From Lachnospiraceae bacterium (GTDB lineage: Bacteria; Bacillota_A; Clostridia; Lachnospirales; Lachnospiraceae), in NCBI GenBank assembly GCA_021770615.1, contig JAETQR010000008.1, forward strand, positions 1 through 64,000: DNA of 64,000 nucleotides, read 5' to 3'. Of the stretch, positions 55,455 to 64,000 are shown one piece after another; position 1 is the stretch's first letter; each line of letters opens with the position of its first letter. A model generated the notes under the pieces. It did not search any database and had not been told where the DNA came from. It worked only from the letters and a program-made list of their open reading frames with translations. The position numbers and the translations under genes are program-made.

Positions 55455-57364
55455 AGAGGATGAGACGATTGAAATGGAAAAGGGGAATGGCAATTTTGTG
55501 CCTTGTGGCAGGACTCATTTTGCAGGCAGGCCCGGATGGTTTTTGTGCAGGTTCTGCCGAACAGGGGAAGGAAGCAGTGGCGGGGCAGGACGAATTGTCA
55601 GAGGACGGGAAACAGGGAGCATCCGACGGCGGAGGTACAGGATTTGCCATTGACAGCCAGAATGTGTATGAGGGAATGGAAAAATCGTGGTCTCAGGGAT
55701 ATGTTCCGAAGATTGAAAAGAGGAAAGCGGTCGTGGTGCTTCCGCTGCAGGCAAAACGTAAATTGTCCGGGAACCAGATCACGGCATCCCTTTCTTTGGG
55801 GGAATCGGAACATCTGCCATTTGTGCAAAAAAATTATGAGAAAATAGTTTCGTATGGATACCATAAGACAAAAAAGGGGGGTGCATTGTCAGGATGCTGG
55901 CTTGTTGTGTTTCACCTGGAGTTAGAGGAGGAGCGCTATAACGGAGATTACCCTGTGACCGTGTCTGTTCATGCCCGGGACGAGGAGGGCGGTGAGATTT
56001 ATCAGGAGTTTACTGTACATGTCACCATTACGAATGGCGTGGGAAAACAGGATCTGTCAGATGGCAGTGGGGGATTTGCCATTGATAACCAGAGGATATA
56101 TAAAGGAATGGAGAAACCATATTCCAGAGGGTATGTTCCGGTGATCCGGGGAGATCGGGCAGTTATCGTGCTTCCGTTACAGGCAAAGCGTAAGTTGTCC
56201 GGAAACCGGATGGCAGTTTCCCTTTCTTTTGGAGAATCAGAGCACTCACCATTTGTGCAAAAAAATTATGAAAAGGAAGTAAAATTTAAATATCATAAGA
56301 CCGGGAAAAATGGAAAAAGGACAGGGGGTTATCTGGTCACTTTCCCGGTGAAATTAAAAAAGAAGCGTTATAATGGAAATTATCCTGTGACGTTATCTGT
56401 CTGTGCAGAGGATAAAGATGGGAATGAACTCCATCAGGATTTTACGGTATACGTCGTTATCAAGGATGGAAAGAAGGCCGGTGCGGATGCCGGGGGTGGC
56501 GAAGGGAAGCAGGCTCAGTTTGCTCCCAGGGTTATGATCGAATCCTGCCGGTTTTCTGAAAAAAAGATCTTGTGCGGACAAAAATTTACTGCAAAACTTA
56601 CGCTGAGAAATACAAGTAAGACAGATCCTGTAAAAAATATGCTCGTGACTGTCGTGCCGGATGAGAATATAGAGCTGTGCGGGGAAACAGGCAGCGCGTA
56701 TGTGGAGGAGCTGGGAAGTGGAGGAAGCTGTGAATTGTCATTTGTATTTCGTGTAAAAGCGGCAGCGCCCTGTGGACAGTACAGTGTCGGAATTACGATG
56801 GATTATGCGGATGGCAGGGGAACTTCTTATACGTTAGAAGATGCGGTGAAAGTGTCAGCAGAGCAACAGACAAAGATTGAGATCGCCCCGCACTGTGTGC
56901 CAAAGGAAATACAAATGGGAGAGACGGTGGATCTGCAGACACAGGTGATGAATCTGGGAAAGGGAAAGCTTTATAATGTCCGTGCCATGCTGGAAGCGGA
57001 TGGACTGTCACCTTCCGGACTGGCGTTTATCGGGGATATTGAAGCCGGGACATCGATGACGGGCAGCATGGAATTTACCGCAGAAGGGCTTTCGGGAGAG
57101 TTCTTATATGGCACAACGCAGGGAAAGATAACCTTTTATTATGAGGATGAGGCGGGGAAAGAGATGACACAGGAACAACGTTTTGAAACATCGATCGTGT
57201 CTCCGCTAAAAGAAGAGAAAACGAACCGGCAGACAGACGATACCGGACAATGGTGGGTGATCATGACGGTTATTGCGGTACTCCTCATTTTGGCAGCAGT
57301 CATAGTTGTTGTGAGAAGGTTACGACAGGATAAGACAGGAGAAGCAGAAGAGAATGAAAAATAA
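55451..57364 (+). CDS. Surface protein with internal duplication and CARDB-like domains
   Basis: This 637-aa exported protein has a signal peptide (about 1-35) and a linker. Two copies of a domain of about 130 residues follow (about 62-195 and 205-340, each starting GFAIDSQ/NQ and containing VLPLQAKRKLSGN and ESEH-PFVQKNYEK), then two beta-sandwich regions of CARDB/NEW3 type (about 365-470 and 475-590). A C-terminal transmembrane helix (about 597-620) precedes a basic tail. It would stand on the outside, anchored in the membrane, as an accessory of the ABC exporter. Confidence 0.78.
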   Translation: MKRMRRLKWKRGMAILCLVAGLILQAGPDGFCAGSAEQGKEAVAGQDELSEDGKQGASDGGGTGFAIDSQNVYEGMEKSWSQGYVPKIEKRKAVVVLPLQAKRKLSGNQITASLSLGESEHLPFVQKNYEKIVSYGYHKTKKGGALSGCWLVVFHLELEEERYNGDYPVTVSVHARDEEGGEIYQEFTVHVTITNGVGKQDLSDGSGGFAIDNQRIYKGMEKPYSRGYVPVIRGDRAVIVLPLQAKRKLSGNRMAVSLSFGESEHSPFVQKNYEKEVKFKYHKTGKNGKRTGGYLVTFPVKLKKKRYNGNYPVTLSVCAEDKDGNELHQDFTVYVVIKDGKKAGADAGGGEGKQAQFAPRVMIESCRFSEKKILCGQKFTAKLTLRNTSKTDPVKNMLVTVVPDENIELCGETGSAYVEELGSGGSCELSFVFRVKAAAPCGQYSVGITMDYADGRGTSYTLEDAVKVSAEQQTKIEIAPHCVPKEIQMGETVDLQTQVMNLGKGKLYNVRAMLEADGLSPSGLAFIGDIEAGTSMTGSMEFTAEGLSGEFLYGTTQGKITFYYEDEAGKEMTQEQRFETSIVSPLKEEKTNRQTDDTGQWWVIMTVIAVLLILAAVIVVVRRLRQDKTGEAEENEK

Positions 57365-58208
57365 GATCCGGTATTTTTTAAAACTCAGAAAACAAAATGA
57401 TGTGGTGAAATGGATCTGTATCTTTGTGTTGTCAGGAGCCGCATTTTTGATCAGTGCGGCGTGTCATATAAGGGCGATCTACCGTTATGTAAATACTCCG
57501 GCAGAATATGTATTGGCCGGAGAGAGTGTGATATCGCAAAGGCGGGTAGATGAATTATGGAAGAGTAAGGATGTGGCCATGGTGAGCCGGCAGCTGGAGG
57601 TTCCGGTATCCATATCCTGTCAGGGAGCAGTGGCGGACATAACGGCTACGGTGCTTTCCGAAGAATATATTGAGGGAATGTGTGGAGCGGAAGCTTTAGC
57701 CGGAACGAAAAAGATCTATATGAATGAAACCGCCTTTCGGGAATTACAGTTTACGTTATCGGAGAATCATGTGGATATACAGAGCGTGGGACAGACAGAT
57801 GACGTTCCGGAATACGATATCCGTTATTTTATGGCAGAGGCCACGAAGGATCCGGAGGGAGAGGAGGCGACCAGGCCGGATTATAAAACAGCGAAGCTTA
57901 TCGTGCAGAAGACAGGGCAGCAGGGAGAGGAGTGTGCTGTTTTTATGGCGGGGACAGACAGCTGGCTTTTAAAGGAGGCCTGCAGCCTGCGGGTGCAGTT
58001 TACAAAACATGATCTGGATGGACTTCATGTCGACTGGCTAAAGAAGCTGGGATATGTGATCGAGAATGAGGAGATGGTAGTTGCGGAGGAGTATGAGATA
58101 CAGCAGGAGCTGCTTCATGTCCGGTATGGGCTGCTTTGTTTTGCAATCTGCCTGGCGGCAGTGTTTGTGTTAGCACGGAAATCAATTTGGGACGGCCACA
58201 ATTTATGA
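57354..58208 (+). CDS. Membrane protein truncated by a MITE-like element
   Basis: This 284-aa protein has a TM near residues 19-41, a domain of about 200 residues outside, and a second TM near the C-terminus (about 255-275). It overlaps the preceding surface-protein gene by 11 bp. The last codons (KSIWDGHNL and the stop) lie inside the MITE-like element at 58172-58433, so the original C-terminus has been replaced. Without the element the frame would run on past 58438. No family recognised; it may be a subunit of the exporter. Confidence 0.7.
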   Translation: MKNKIRYFLKLRKQNDVVKWICIFVLSGAAFLISAACHIRAIYRYVNTPAEYVLAGESVISQRRVDELWKSKDVAMVSRQLEVPVSISCQGAVADITATVLSEEYIEGMCGAEALAGTKKIYMNETAFRELQFTLSENHVDIQSVGQTDDVPEYDIRYFMAEATKDPEGEEATRPDYKTAKLIVQKTGQQGEECAVFMAGTDSWLLKEACSLRVQFTKHDLDGLHVDWLKKLGYVIENEEMVVAEEYEIQQELLHVRYGLLCFAICLAAVFVLARKSIWDGHNL

Positions 58209-58433
58209 GAATCGTGACATTTGTACAGTAGCGGGAATATTTTCTGATCTGGACCCGCTTGCGCTGAATAAACATGTAGCGGTACAAAGGCTGCAAGGTG
58301 CCCAAATCGCACCTTATACGCAGCCTAAGGACCGACACGTTTATACGGTCCTTATCAGAAAATATTCCCGCTACTGTACGAAGCTTTATCAGCTTTCCAT
58401 AAATTGTGGCCGCCCCAAATTGATTTCTGTGTT
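58172..58433. mobile_element. MITE-like element, long copy
   Basis: About 262 bp with inverted ends (GGAAATCAATTTGGG versus the complement of CCCAAATTGATTTCTG) and inverted arms of 75 bp or more, including GTACAGTAGCGGGAATA on both sides. The flanks repeat GTGTT (58167-58171 and 58434-58438), a likely 5-bp target duplication. It shares the ends and internal segments with 44089-44205 but has an extra central palindromic block. It is non-coding. Confidence 0.82.
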
Positions 58434-58473
58434 GTGTTAAGGACATTTATTGTGCGAGGGAGGGGGATATTTA

Positions 58474-59013
58474 ATGAGAATAAAAAAGCGACGGAAGAGT
58501 ATCGTGATGGTGATGGTCTGGTGTCTGATGCTTGGCAATATTTCCGGCTGCGGAGTTGGCAGCCGGGGAGACTATCTGGCAGAGACAAACCAGACGGAAA
58601 AAGAACATGCGGATAAGATGATGCAGTCGGTACTGGATGCATTGGAGGCAGGGGATGCAGAGGGATTAAAGAAGTTATTTTCCACCTATGCCCAGGAACA
58701 TGCGTATGATCTGGATGGGAAAATAGAAGAATTAATGGAGTTTTATCCCGGTTGTGATGGCGGATATGAAGGGAATGTAAGAAGCCACAAAACGACGGAC
58801 CAAGGCGAGACCGTATATGTGATAATGCCTAAGTATACGGTGAAGAACGGGGAAGAGTCATATCAGCTCAGGCTTACGATATATGTTGAGAATAGTGTGG
58901 AGGATGAAAAGATTGGTCTGTACATGATACAGGTGATGACAGAGGAGGATAAGCCGGATGGATTTAAGTGGAAGGATGAAGAAGACGAGCCCGGGATCTA
59001 TGTATTAGAGTAG
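58474..59013 (+). CDS. DUF5104-like lipoprotein
   Basis: This 179-aa protein has a signal peptide with lipobox ISGCG. The mature domain of about 150 residues (ADKMMQSVLDALEAGDAEGLKKLFS near the start) looks like the DUF5104/NTF2-like domain of small Lachnospiraceae lipoproteins. The ATG at 58474 follows GGAGGGGG at 7 nt. It is the last gene of the export block, beyond the MITE. Function unknown. Confidence 0.78.
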   Translation: MRIKKRRKSIVMVMVWCLMLGNISGCGVGSRGDYLAETNQTEKEHADKMMQSVLDALEAGDAEGLKKLFSTYAQEHAYDLDGKIEELMEFYPGCDGGYEGNVRSHKTTDQGETVYVIMPKYTVKNGEESYQLRLTIYVENSVEDEKIGLYMIQVMTEEDKPDGFKWKDEEDEPGIYVLE

Positions 59014-59041
59014 TAGAGGGATTTTTGACTTAATACTGTTC

Positions 59042-59070
59042 TGTACATTTATCTTTGATTATGCTATACT
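59042..59070 (+). promoter_or_regulatory. Promoter of the chemoreceptor-like gene
   Basis: TGTACA (59042-59047), 17 bp, TATACT (59065-59070) with TG extension. No sigma-D (motility) type box is seen. Confidence 0.62.
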
Positions 59071-59118
59071 AAAGAGCAGATCAGAAGGATAATTATATAA
59101 TTCGTGGAGGGGATTTGT

Positions 59119-60600
59119 ATGGAACTGAATGTATTAAAGAATGTAGAGAGAAAAAAGAATCTGCTGATGTTTATTGTAAACGTATCGGTTCCAATTGCAG
59201 CATTGCTTTTTGTGATGTTGTTCCTAAACGGAACGGTCAGGGATGTCAGTGTGTTGCTTGTGTCATTGGCTGGTGTGATGATACGGCTGTTTGAAGTAAA
59301 ATTAGGGAAGTTTGCAAAATATCTTTATGTGTCTATTATACCTTTATTGGGAGCAGTTGTAATTGCAGTAGGAGCAGACGGGAAATTTGCTGCCATGACG
59401 CAAGCATATTTTTTTGTATTGCTGCTTTCGATTGGTTATTATGATATATCAGTAATAAAGGTAAATGCAGTTGTTACACTCATTTCTAATATTATGGGCA
59501 TGATAATTTTTCCAAATGCATTTTTACAAATGCATAGCTGGATTATCTGGATTTTTATAGGGATTGTATATATTCTGGCGGTGGTTGGAGCTATTATGAC
59601 AGCAAGGGAGACCTATGAACTGTTTGCGAAAGTGGAAGATAAAGAACAGGAATTAAGGGGGGTTGTTGACAATGTAAAAAATGCATTTGAGAAGCTTGGA
59701 GAATCTTCGGATAATATTTGCACTTCTTTAAATTCTTTTGAAACAATTTCGGAAACGATTACGAAATCGATCGGAGAAATTTCGGAACAAGCAGAGCAAC
59801 AGAGAACGGAAGTAAATGGAAGTGTAGATATATGTGACAAGTTAAATGGGAAGATTCTTAGTTCAGAAACATGTTTACATAAAACGGTGGATAATATTAA
59901 TCATTTGAAAGAAAAAAATGATGAGGGAATGGTAGCTATTTCAGAATTATCTTTAAAATTTGGTGAAAATATCAAATCGACACAAGCGGTTTCTGAAGAA
60001 ATTAAAGCGTTGTCTGAAAAATCTGCTTTAATTGGGCAGATTATAGAAAGTATTCATGAGATTGCCCAGCAGACAAATTTACTTGCCTTGAACGCAGCTA
60101 TTGAAGCGGCCAGAGCAGGAGAAGCAGGAAAAGGATTTGCGGTTGTTGCAGATGAGATTAATCAGCTTTCGGTGGAAACGACAGAGGCTACAGGAAAAGT
60201 GGATTCTATCTTGAAGGATATTGTTAGCACGATTGTTCGTACAAGTGAAATTATGGGAAGTACGGATGAGATTGTGAAGGTTTCAAATGAAAGATTGGAG
60301 GATACGGTAAAGATTTTCGAAACAATGCTACACTCTTCAGAAGAAGTAATACAAGTTACACACCATTTGGAAAGGGAACTGAATAGTATCATAGATATGA
60401 AAGAAATGTTACTTGGTTCCATGGAACATTTAGAGCAAATGTCTGAAAAATCTTCCCAGACTACTACTGAAATTACCACATCTGTTGGAGAGCAGATGAC
60501 TGGAATTGAAGATATTGTAAGAACACTGGAAAGTGTGCAGAAAAATGTTGAAAATGGAGCAGAGGGACTGAAAAGCGTACTGGAAAACGAAGGTGAGTAA
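59119..60600 (+). CDS. Methyl-accepting chemotaxis-like protein
   Basis: This 493-aa protein has about six hydrophobic segments in the first 180 residues and no large external domain. A coiled-coil signalling domain follows, with the conserved hairpin tip [34 protein letters not shown]. The signal would be sensed inside or within the membrane. It starts at the ATG after GGAGGGG. No other che or fla genes are near, so it may work with a distant CheA or a non-motility system. Confidence 0.88.
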   Translation: MELNVLKNVERKKNLLMFIVNVSVPIAALLFVMLFLNGTVRDVSVLLVSLAGVMIRLFEVKLGKFAKYLYVSIIPLLGAVVIAVGADGKFAAMTQAYFFVLLLSIGYYDISVIKVNAVVTLISNIMGMIIFPNAFLQMHSWIIWIFIGIVYILAVVGAIMTARETYELFAKVEDKEQELRGVVDNVKNAFEKLGESSDNICTSLNSFETISETITKSIGEISEQAEQQRTEVNGSVDICDKLNGKILSSETCLHKTVDNINHLKEKNDEGMVAISELSLKFGENIKSTQAVSEEIKALSEKSALIGQIIESIHEIAQQTNLLALNAAIEAARAGEAGKGFAVVADEINQLSVETTEATGKVDSILKDIVSTIVRTSEIMGSTDEIVKVSNERLEDTVKIFETMLHSSEEVIQVTHHLERELNSIIDMKEMLLGSMEHLEQMSEKSSQTTTEITTSVGEQMTGIEDIVRTLESVQKNVENGAEGLKSVLENEGE

Positions 60601-60670
60601 CACAATGTCATTTAGTTTAACAGAATAATTGCAGATAACAAGTGAGAATATTTTCAAGGAAATTAATGAG

Positions 60671-60705
60671 AAGGGCGTTCCTGTTGTACAGGGATGCCCT
60701 TTTTA
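60671..60705 (+). terminator. Terminator after the chemoreceptor gene
   Basis: AGGGC...TTCCTG-TTGTA-CAGGGA...GCCCT followed by TTTTT, a typical intrinsic terminator. Confidence 0.85.
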
Positions 60706-60758
60706 ACGCATGCTTTTCTTTCGTTCCGAAAGGAATTTCTGAAAAAACAGGCTGCAAA

Positions 60759-60814
60759 TTAACATACAATTAACACACATGTACTTTTGGAATTAACATG
60801 AAAGGCATTATATT
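60759..60814 (+). promoter_or_regulatory. Pho box and promoter of pstSCAB
   Basis: TTAACA repeats at 60759, 60770 and 60793 follow the 11-bp period of PhoP/PhoB boxes (the unit near 60781 is degenerate). TATATT at 60809-60814 is a suitable -10 with the Pho box in place of a -35. It predicts induction by phosphate starvation. Confidence 0.82.
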
Positions 60815-60850
60815 TTGCTTATACAAAAAATTCAAAGGAGTGTGTTAAAC

Positions 60851-61696
60851 ATGAAAAAATTGATTACGATTGTAGCAGCGATTGCTCTTATAGCGGGAGT
60901 GTTAACAGGATGTGGCGCAAAAAATACGAAGAGCAACGACACAGGTAGCAAGAACACGGACAGTTCACAGGTGGTTGCCACAGACGGTTCTACCTCTATG
61001 GAAAAAGTCATCGGATTTTTGAGTGAAGCTTATATGGAAGAACACAGCGATATAAAGGTTACTTATAATCCAACGGGATCCAGTTCCGGCATACAGGCGG
61101 TAGCTGAAGGCAGATGTGATATCGGGTTGGCAAGCCGTGATCTGAAGGAAGAGGAAACGGCAGATCTGCAGGGGACGGTAGTTGCGATTGATGGGATTGG
61201 AATTGTGGTTAACCCTGACAATCCGGTAACCGACCTGACGATCGAGCAGATCGGAAAGATTTACACGGGTAAGATTACGAACTGGAAGGAAGTTGGAGGC
61301 AGTGATGCACCGATCGTCTGCATCGGACGCGAGGCGGCCTCTGGCACAAGGGATGGTTTTGAGGAAGTGACAGATACAAAGGATCAATGCCAGTATTCCC
61401 AGGAACTTACATCCACAGGAGACGTAGTGCAGACGGTGTCCGGGAATCCGAACGCCATTGGTTATGCGTCGGTTGCTTCTGCAAATGATACGGTAAAGAT
61501 GGTCAGTGTAGAAGGGGTTACTCCGACAACAGAGACGATCCAGTCCGGGGAATACAAAGTTCAAAGAAATTTTGTACTTGTAACCAAAAAGGACACCGCC
61601 CTTTCCAAAACGGCACAGGAGTTTTTTGACTTTGCTACAAGCTCACAGGCAGACAGCCTTATCGCGGAAGCAGGTGCGGTACCGGTAAAACGTTAG
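60851..61696 (+). CDS. pstS: Phosphate ABC transporter substrate-binding lipoprotein
   Basis: This 281-aa PstS has a lipoprotein signal (LTGCG) and the phosphate-binding motifs DGSTSMEKV, TYNPTGSSSGI and REAASGTRDGFEE. It captures phosphate outside the cell for PstCAB. I use the ATG at 60851, after AAAGGAGTG. First gene of the operon behind the Pho box. Confidence 0.95.
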   Translation: MKKLITIVAAIALIAGVLTGCGAKNTKSNDTGSKNTDSSQVVATDGSTSMEKVIGFLSEAYMEEHSDIKVTYNPTGSSSGIQAVAEGRCDIGLASRDLKEEETADLQGTVVAIDGIGIVVNPDNPVTDLTIEQIGKIYTGKITNWKEVGGSDAPIVCIGREAASGTRDGFEEVTDTKDQCQYSQELTSTGDVVQTVSGNPNAIGYASVASANDTVKMVSVEGVTPTTETIQSGEYKVQRNFVLVTKKDTALSKTAQEFFDFATSSQADSLIAEAGAVPVKR

Positions 61697-61710
61697 AAAC
61701 GGGGAATATT

Positions 61711-62592
61711 ATGGAAAAGATAAAAAAGACAGCAAAATGGCTTGAAAAGACAATGAACCTGTTGTTTCTGGTGTGCGGTCTGATGACGATATTATTTGTC
61801 ATACTGATTACGGTCTTTCTTGTGATAAGCGGGATTCCGGCAATACAAAATATAGGTATGATAGATTTCCTGTTTGGGAAGGTTTGGGCATCTACTGCCG
61901 CAGAGCCTTCCTATGGTATCCTTCCTTTTATCCTGACCTCTGTGTATGGAACCTGTGGGGCAATTCTCATAGGGGTTCCGGTAGGACTTTTATGCGCTGT
62001 TTTTCTGGCAAAAATGTCTCCGGGGAAAACAGGCAGCATTGTGAGAAATGTGGTAGATCTGCTTGCCGGAATCCCTTCTGTCGTTTATGGACTTGTAGGG
62101 ATGATCATCATTGTTCCATGTGTAAGGGAAATATTTCATCTCCCGGATGGTGCGAATCTGCTTTCTGCAATCCTCGTCCTTGCTGTTATGATCCTTCCCT
62201 CGGTTATCTCCGTATCAGAAACAGCGATAAGAGCAGTTCCGAAAGAATATGAGGAAGCATCTCTTGCACTGGGAGCAACGAAGACGGAAACGGTATTCAA
62301 GGTAGTTGTCCCGGCTGCAAAAAGCGGAATTGTTACCGCTATTGTATTGGGGATCGGAAGATCGGTCGGGGAGGCGATGGCAGTCATGATGGTAGCAGGA
62401 AATGTTGCCAATATGCCGACCCTTTTCGGAAGCGTCCGGTTTCTGACTACGGCAGTCGCCAGTGAGATGTCCTATTCTTCCGGTTTACAGAGGCAGGCAT
62501 TGTTTTCCATTGCCCTTGTACTGTTTCTTTTTATTATGGCGATCAACCTGATGCTGAATTTGATCATAAAAAGGAGGGAAAGAAATGACTGA
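61711..62592 (+). CDS. pstC: Phosphate ABC transporter permease PstC
   Basis: This 293-aa permease has six membrane spans and the cytoplasmic EAA loop (EEASLALGATKTETVFKVVVPAAKSGI) that contacts PstB. It lies 14 bp after pstS and overlaps pstA by 8 bp. Confidence 0.95.
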   Translation: MEKIKKTAKWLEKTMNLLFLVCGLMTILFVILITVFLVISGIPAIQNIGMIDFLFGKVWASTAAEPSYGILPFILTSVYGTCGAILIGVPVGLLCAVFLAKMSPGKTGSIVRNVVDLLAGIPSVVYGLVGMIIIVPCVREIFHLPDGANLLSAILVLAVMILPSVISVSETAIRAVPKEYEEASLALGATKTETVFKVVVPAAKSGIVTAIVLGIGRSVGEAMAVMMVAGNVANMPTLFGSVRFLTTAVASEMSYSSGLQRQALFSIALVLFLFIMAINLMLNLIIKRRERND

Positions 62593-63448
62593 TACAATAT
62601 CGAAAACAAGAAAGATCAGAGATGGCATTTTAAATTTATTGATGTTTTTGTCTGCTGCGTTGATCTGTGGTCTTTTACTCGGGTTGATCGGATATATTCT
62701 GTATCGCGGGATCCCTCACATATCGTGGACGCTTGTTTCCACAAAACCAAGTCTTTTGAGAGGAACTGTCGGCATCCTTCCTAATATTTTAAATACGTTA
62801 TACATTATTTTAATGACCCTTCTGATTGTACTGCCATTGGGTGTAGGAGCCGCTATTTATCTGAATGAATATGCAAAAAACAAAAAATTTGTAAGGATGA
62901 TCGAATTGGCAACGGAAACTCTTGCCGGGATACCATCCATTATATATGGCCTGGTGGGTATGTTAGTGTTTGTGCAGTTTTTCTCTTTCGGAACAAGCCT
63001 GGTGGCTGGAGCGCTGACTTTAGTGATCATGACGCTTCCGACGATTATCCGTACCACACAGGAAAGCCTGAAAACTGTGCCAATGGCATACCGGGAGGGG
63101 GCGCTTGGATTAGGTGCGGGAAAATGGTATATGATCCGCACGGTCGTCCTTCCCTGCGTGATTGATGGGATCGTAACGGGATGTATCTTATCGGTCGGCA
63201 GGGTGGTGGGCGAAAGTGCTGCGCTTCTTTTTACGGCGGGAATGGCAAATGAGCTGCTGTCTCTGCCGGAGGCCCTGCAGTCAGGAAATGCAGGCTCTAC
63301 CCTGACGGTTGCCCTGTATATGTATGCAAAGGAACGCGGGCAGTTTGACATTGCGTTTGCAGTTGCTGCGATATTGCTTGTGCTTACATTTCTGATCAAT
63401 ATGTCAGCAAAGGCCGCTGCAGTAAAATTGAAACAGAAACGAGGTTAG
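62585..63448 (+). CDS. pstA: Phosphate ABC transporter permease PstA
   Basis: This 287-aa permease has six spans and the EAA loop (REGALGLGAGKWYMIRTVVLPCVIDGI). It pairs with PstC to form the channel. AAGGAGGGAAAGA precedes the ATG, which overlaps pstC. Confidence 0.95.
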   Translation: MTDTISKTRKIRDGILNLLMFLSAALICGLLLGLIGYILYRGIPHISWTLVSTKPSLLRGTVGILPNILNTLYIILMTLLIVLPLGVGAAIYLNEYAKNKKFVRMIELATETLAGIPSIIYGLVGMLVFVQFFSFGTSLVAGALTLVIMTLPTIIRTTQESLKTVPMAYREGALGLGAGKWYMIRTVVLPCVIDGIVTGCILSVGRVVGESAALLFTAGMANELLSLPEALQSGNAGSTLTVALYMYAKERGQFDIAFAVAAILLVLTFLINMSAKAAAVKLKQKRG

Positions 63449-63451
63449 AAT

Positions 63452-64000
63452 ATGGAGAATATTATCACGACAAAAGCTTTGAATTTATGGTATGGCGCAA
63501 GCCATGCCCTGAAAAATATCAATATGCAGATTCCCGAGAAAGAAATTACTGCGCTGATCGGCCCCTCCGGCTGCGGAAAATCCACTTATCTGAAAACATT
63601 GAACCGAATGAATGATCTGGTAGAAAACTGCAGGATTGAAGGGGAGATCACACTTTCCGGCGTTGATATTTACCAGGGGATTGATGTAAACATATTAAGG
63701 AAACGTGTCGGTATGGTTTTTCAGAAACCGAATCCATTTCCAATGAGCATCTACGATAACATTGCCTATGGCCCGAGGATCCACGGGATAAGATCAAGGG
63801 TAAAACTGGACGAGATCGTGGAGCGCTCCCTGATGCAGGCGGCAATTTGGGATGAGTGCAAAGACCGGCTGAAAAAAAGTGCGTTGGGGCTAAGCGGGGG
63901 ACAACAGCAGAGGCTCTGTATTGCAAGGGCGCTGGCGGTTGAACCGGAGGTTCTTCTGATGGATGAACCCACGTCTGCCCTTGACCCGATTTCCACTTCA
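63452..64000 (+). CDS. pstB: Phosphate ABC transporter ATPase PstB (partial)
   Basis: The first 183 codons are visible; the gene runs off the window. Walker [11 protein letters not shown]-loop [12 protein letters not shown], signature LSGGQQQRL and Walker [14 protein letters not shown] are present, all diagnostic of PstB. It starts 3 bp after pstA. phoU would be expected next. Confidence 0.95.
   Translation, partial: MENIITTKALNLWYGASHALKNINMQIPEKEITALIGPSGCGKSTYLKTLNRMNDLVENCRIEGEITLSGVDIYQGIDVNILRKRVGMVFQKPNPFPMSIYDNIAYGPRIHGIRSRVKLDEIVERSLMQAAIWDECKDRLKKSALGLSGGQQQRLCIARALAVEPEVLLMDEPTSALDPISTS

Noticed and set aside
59119..60600. Membership of the chemoreceptor-like gene in the export operon upstream
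   Set aside because: A separate promoter precedes it, and the orientation match alone is not evidence.

Overview
The window looks like a chromosomal segment of an anaerobic, spore-forming Clostridia bacterium, most likely Lachnospiraceae. The grounds are strong GGAGG ribosome-binding sites, moderate G+C, a CotS-type spore-coat kinase, ThyX as thymidylate synthase, a PanG-type ketopantoate reductase beside panB and panC, two GH43 xylan-debranching enzymes, and a glycogen gene pair. The assignment is an inference from gene content; there is no rRNA here to confirm it.

Layout. 1-115: the 3' end of a group IIC intron running in from the left. 131-8252: a GH43 beta-xylosidase, then AraC, XRE and MerR-methyltransferase regulators, a ProX-like deacylase, a 42-residue membrane miniprotein, and a YkgJ/pRiA4b-ORF3 gene pair. 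8458-14722: the most unusual part. It is an A+T-richer island with four rightward genes (WYL regulator, 549-aa membrane protein with an HNH-like stretch, 193-aa tail-anchored coiled-coil protein, CbxX/EccA-type AAA+ ATPase) converging on two leftward genes of unknown function. Both outer promoters carry the same palindromic operator (GGACAG-ATT-CTGTCC type) exactly 8 bp from an extended -10, so one WYL protein probably controls the whole locus. 14.7-18.5 kb: a decayed integration hotspot beside tRNA-Arg(CCT), with partial copies of the tRNA 3' end, a PIN toxin-antitoxin pair, an orphan MNT nucleotidyltransferase, a zeta-type kinase with a small partner, several gene remnants and a family of hairpin repeats. 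18.5-34.2 kb: metK, a second GH43 enzyme, DAHP synthase with a leader terminator, an OmpR-type two-component system, an AI-2E-type permease, a CotS-like kinase, a PEGA lipoprotein, phosphoglucomutase, branching enzyme, thyX and a lipase-like hydrolase. 34.2-44.1 kb: a DUF885 lipoprotein, a 267-bp palindromic repeat, and rpoB-rpoC with a clear promoter and terminator. 44.1-47 kb: panG-panB-panC, preceded by a MITE-like element. 47-59 kb: an AraC regulator, two two-component systems, and an ABC exporter-like operon with lipoproteins and a large internally duplicated surface protein. A second, longer MITE copy has replaced the C-terminus of one gene there. 59.1-64.0 kb: a membrane chemoreceptor-like protein and pstSCAB behind a Pho box; pstB runs off the right edge.

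How the parts work together. The WYL island looks like a self-contained inducible system, possibly defence or envelope stress. The pan genes make pantoate and pantothenate but no panD is present. The 47-59 kb block resembles a sensed and regulated antimicrobial-peptide or cell-envelope export module. The pst genes are a standard phosphate-starvation uptake operon.
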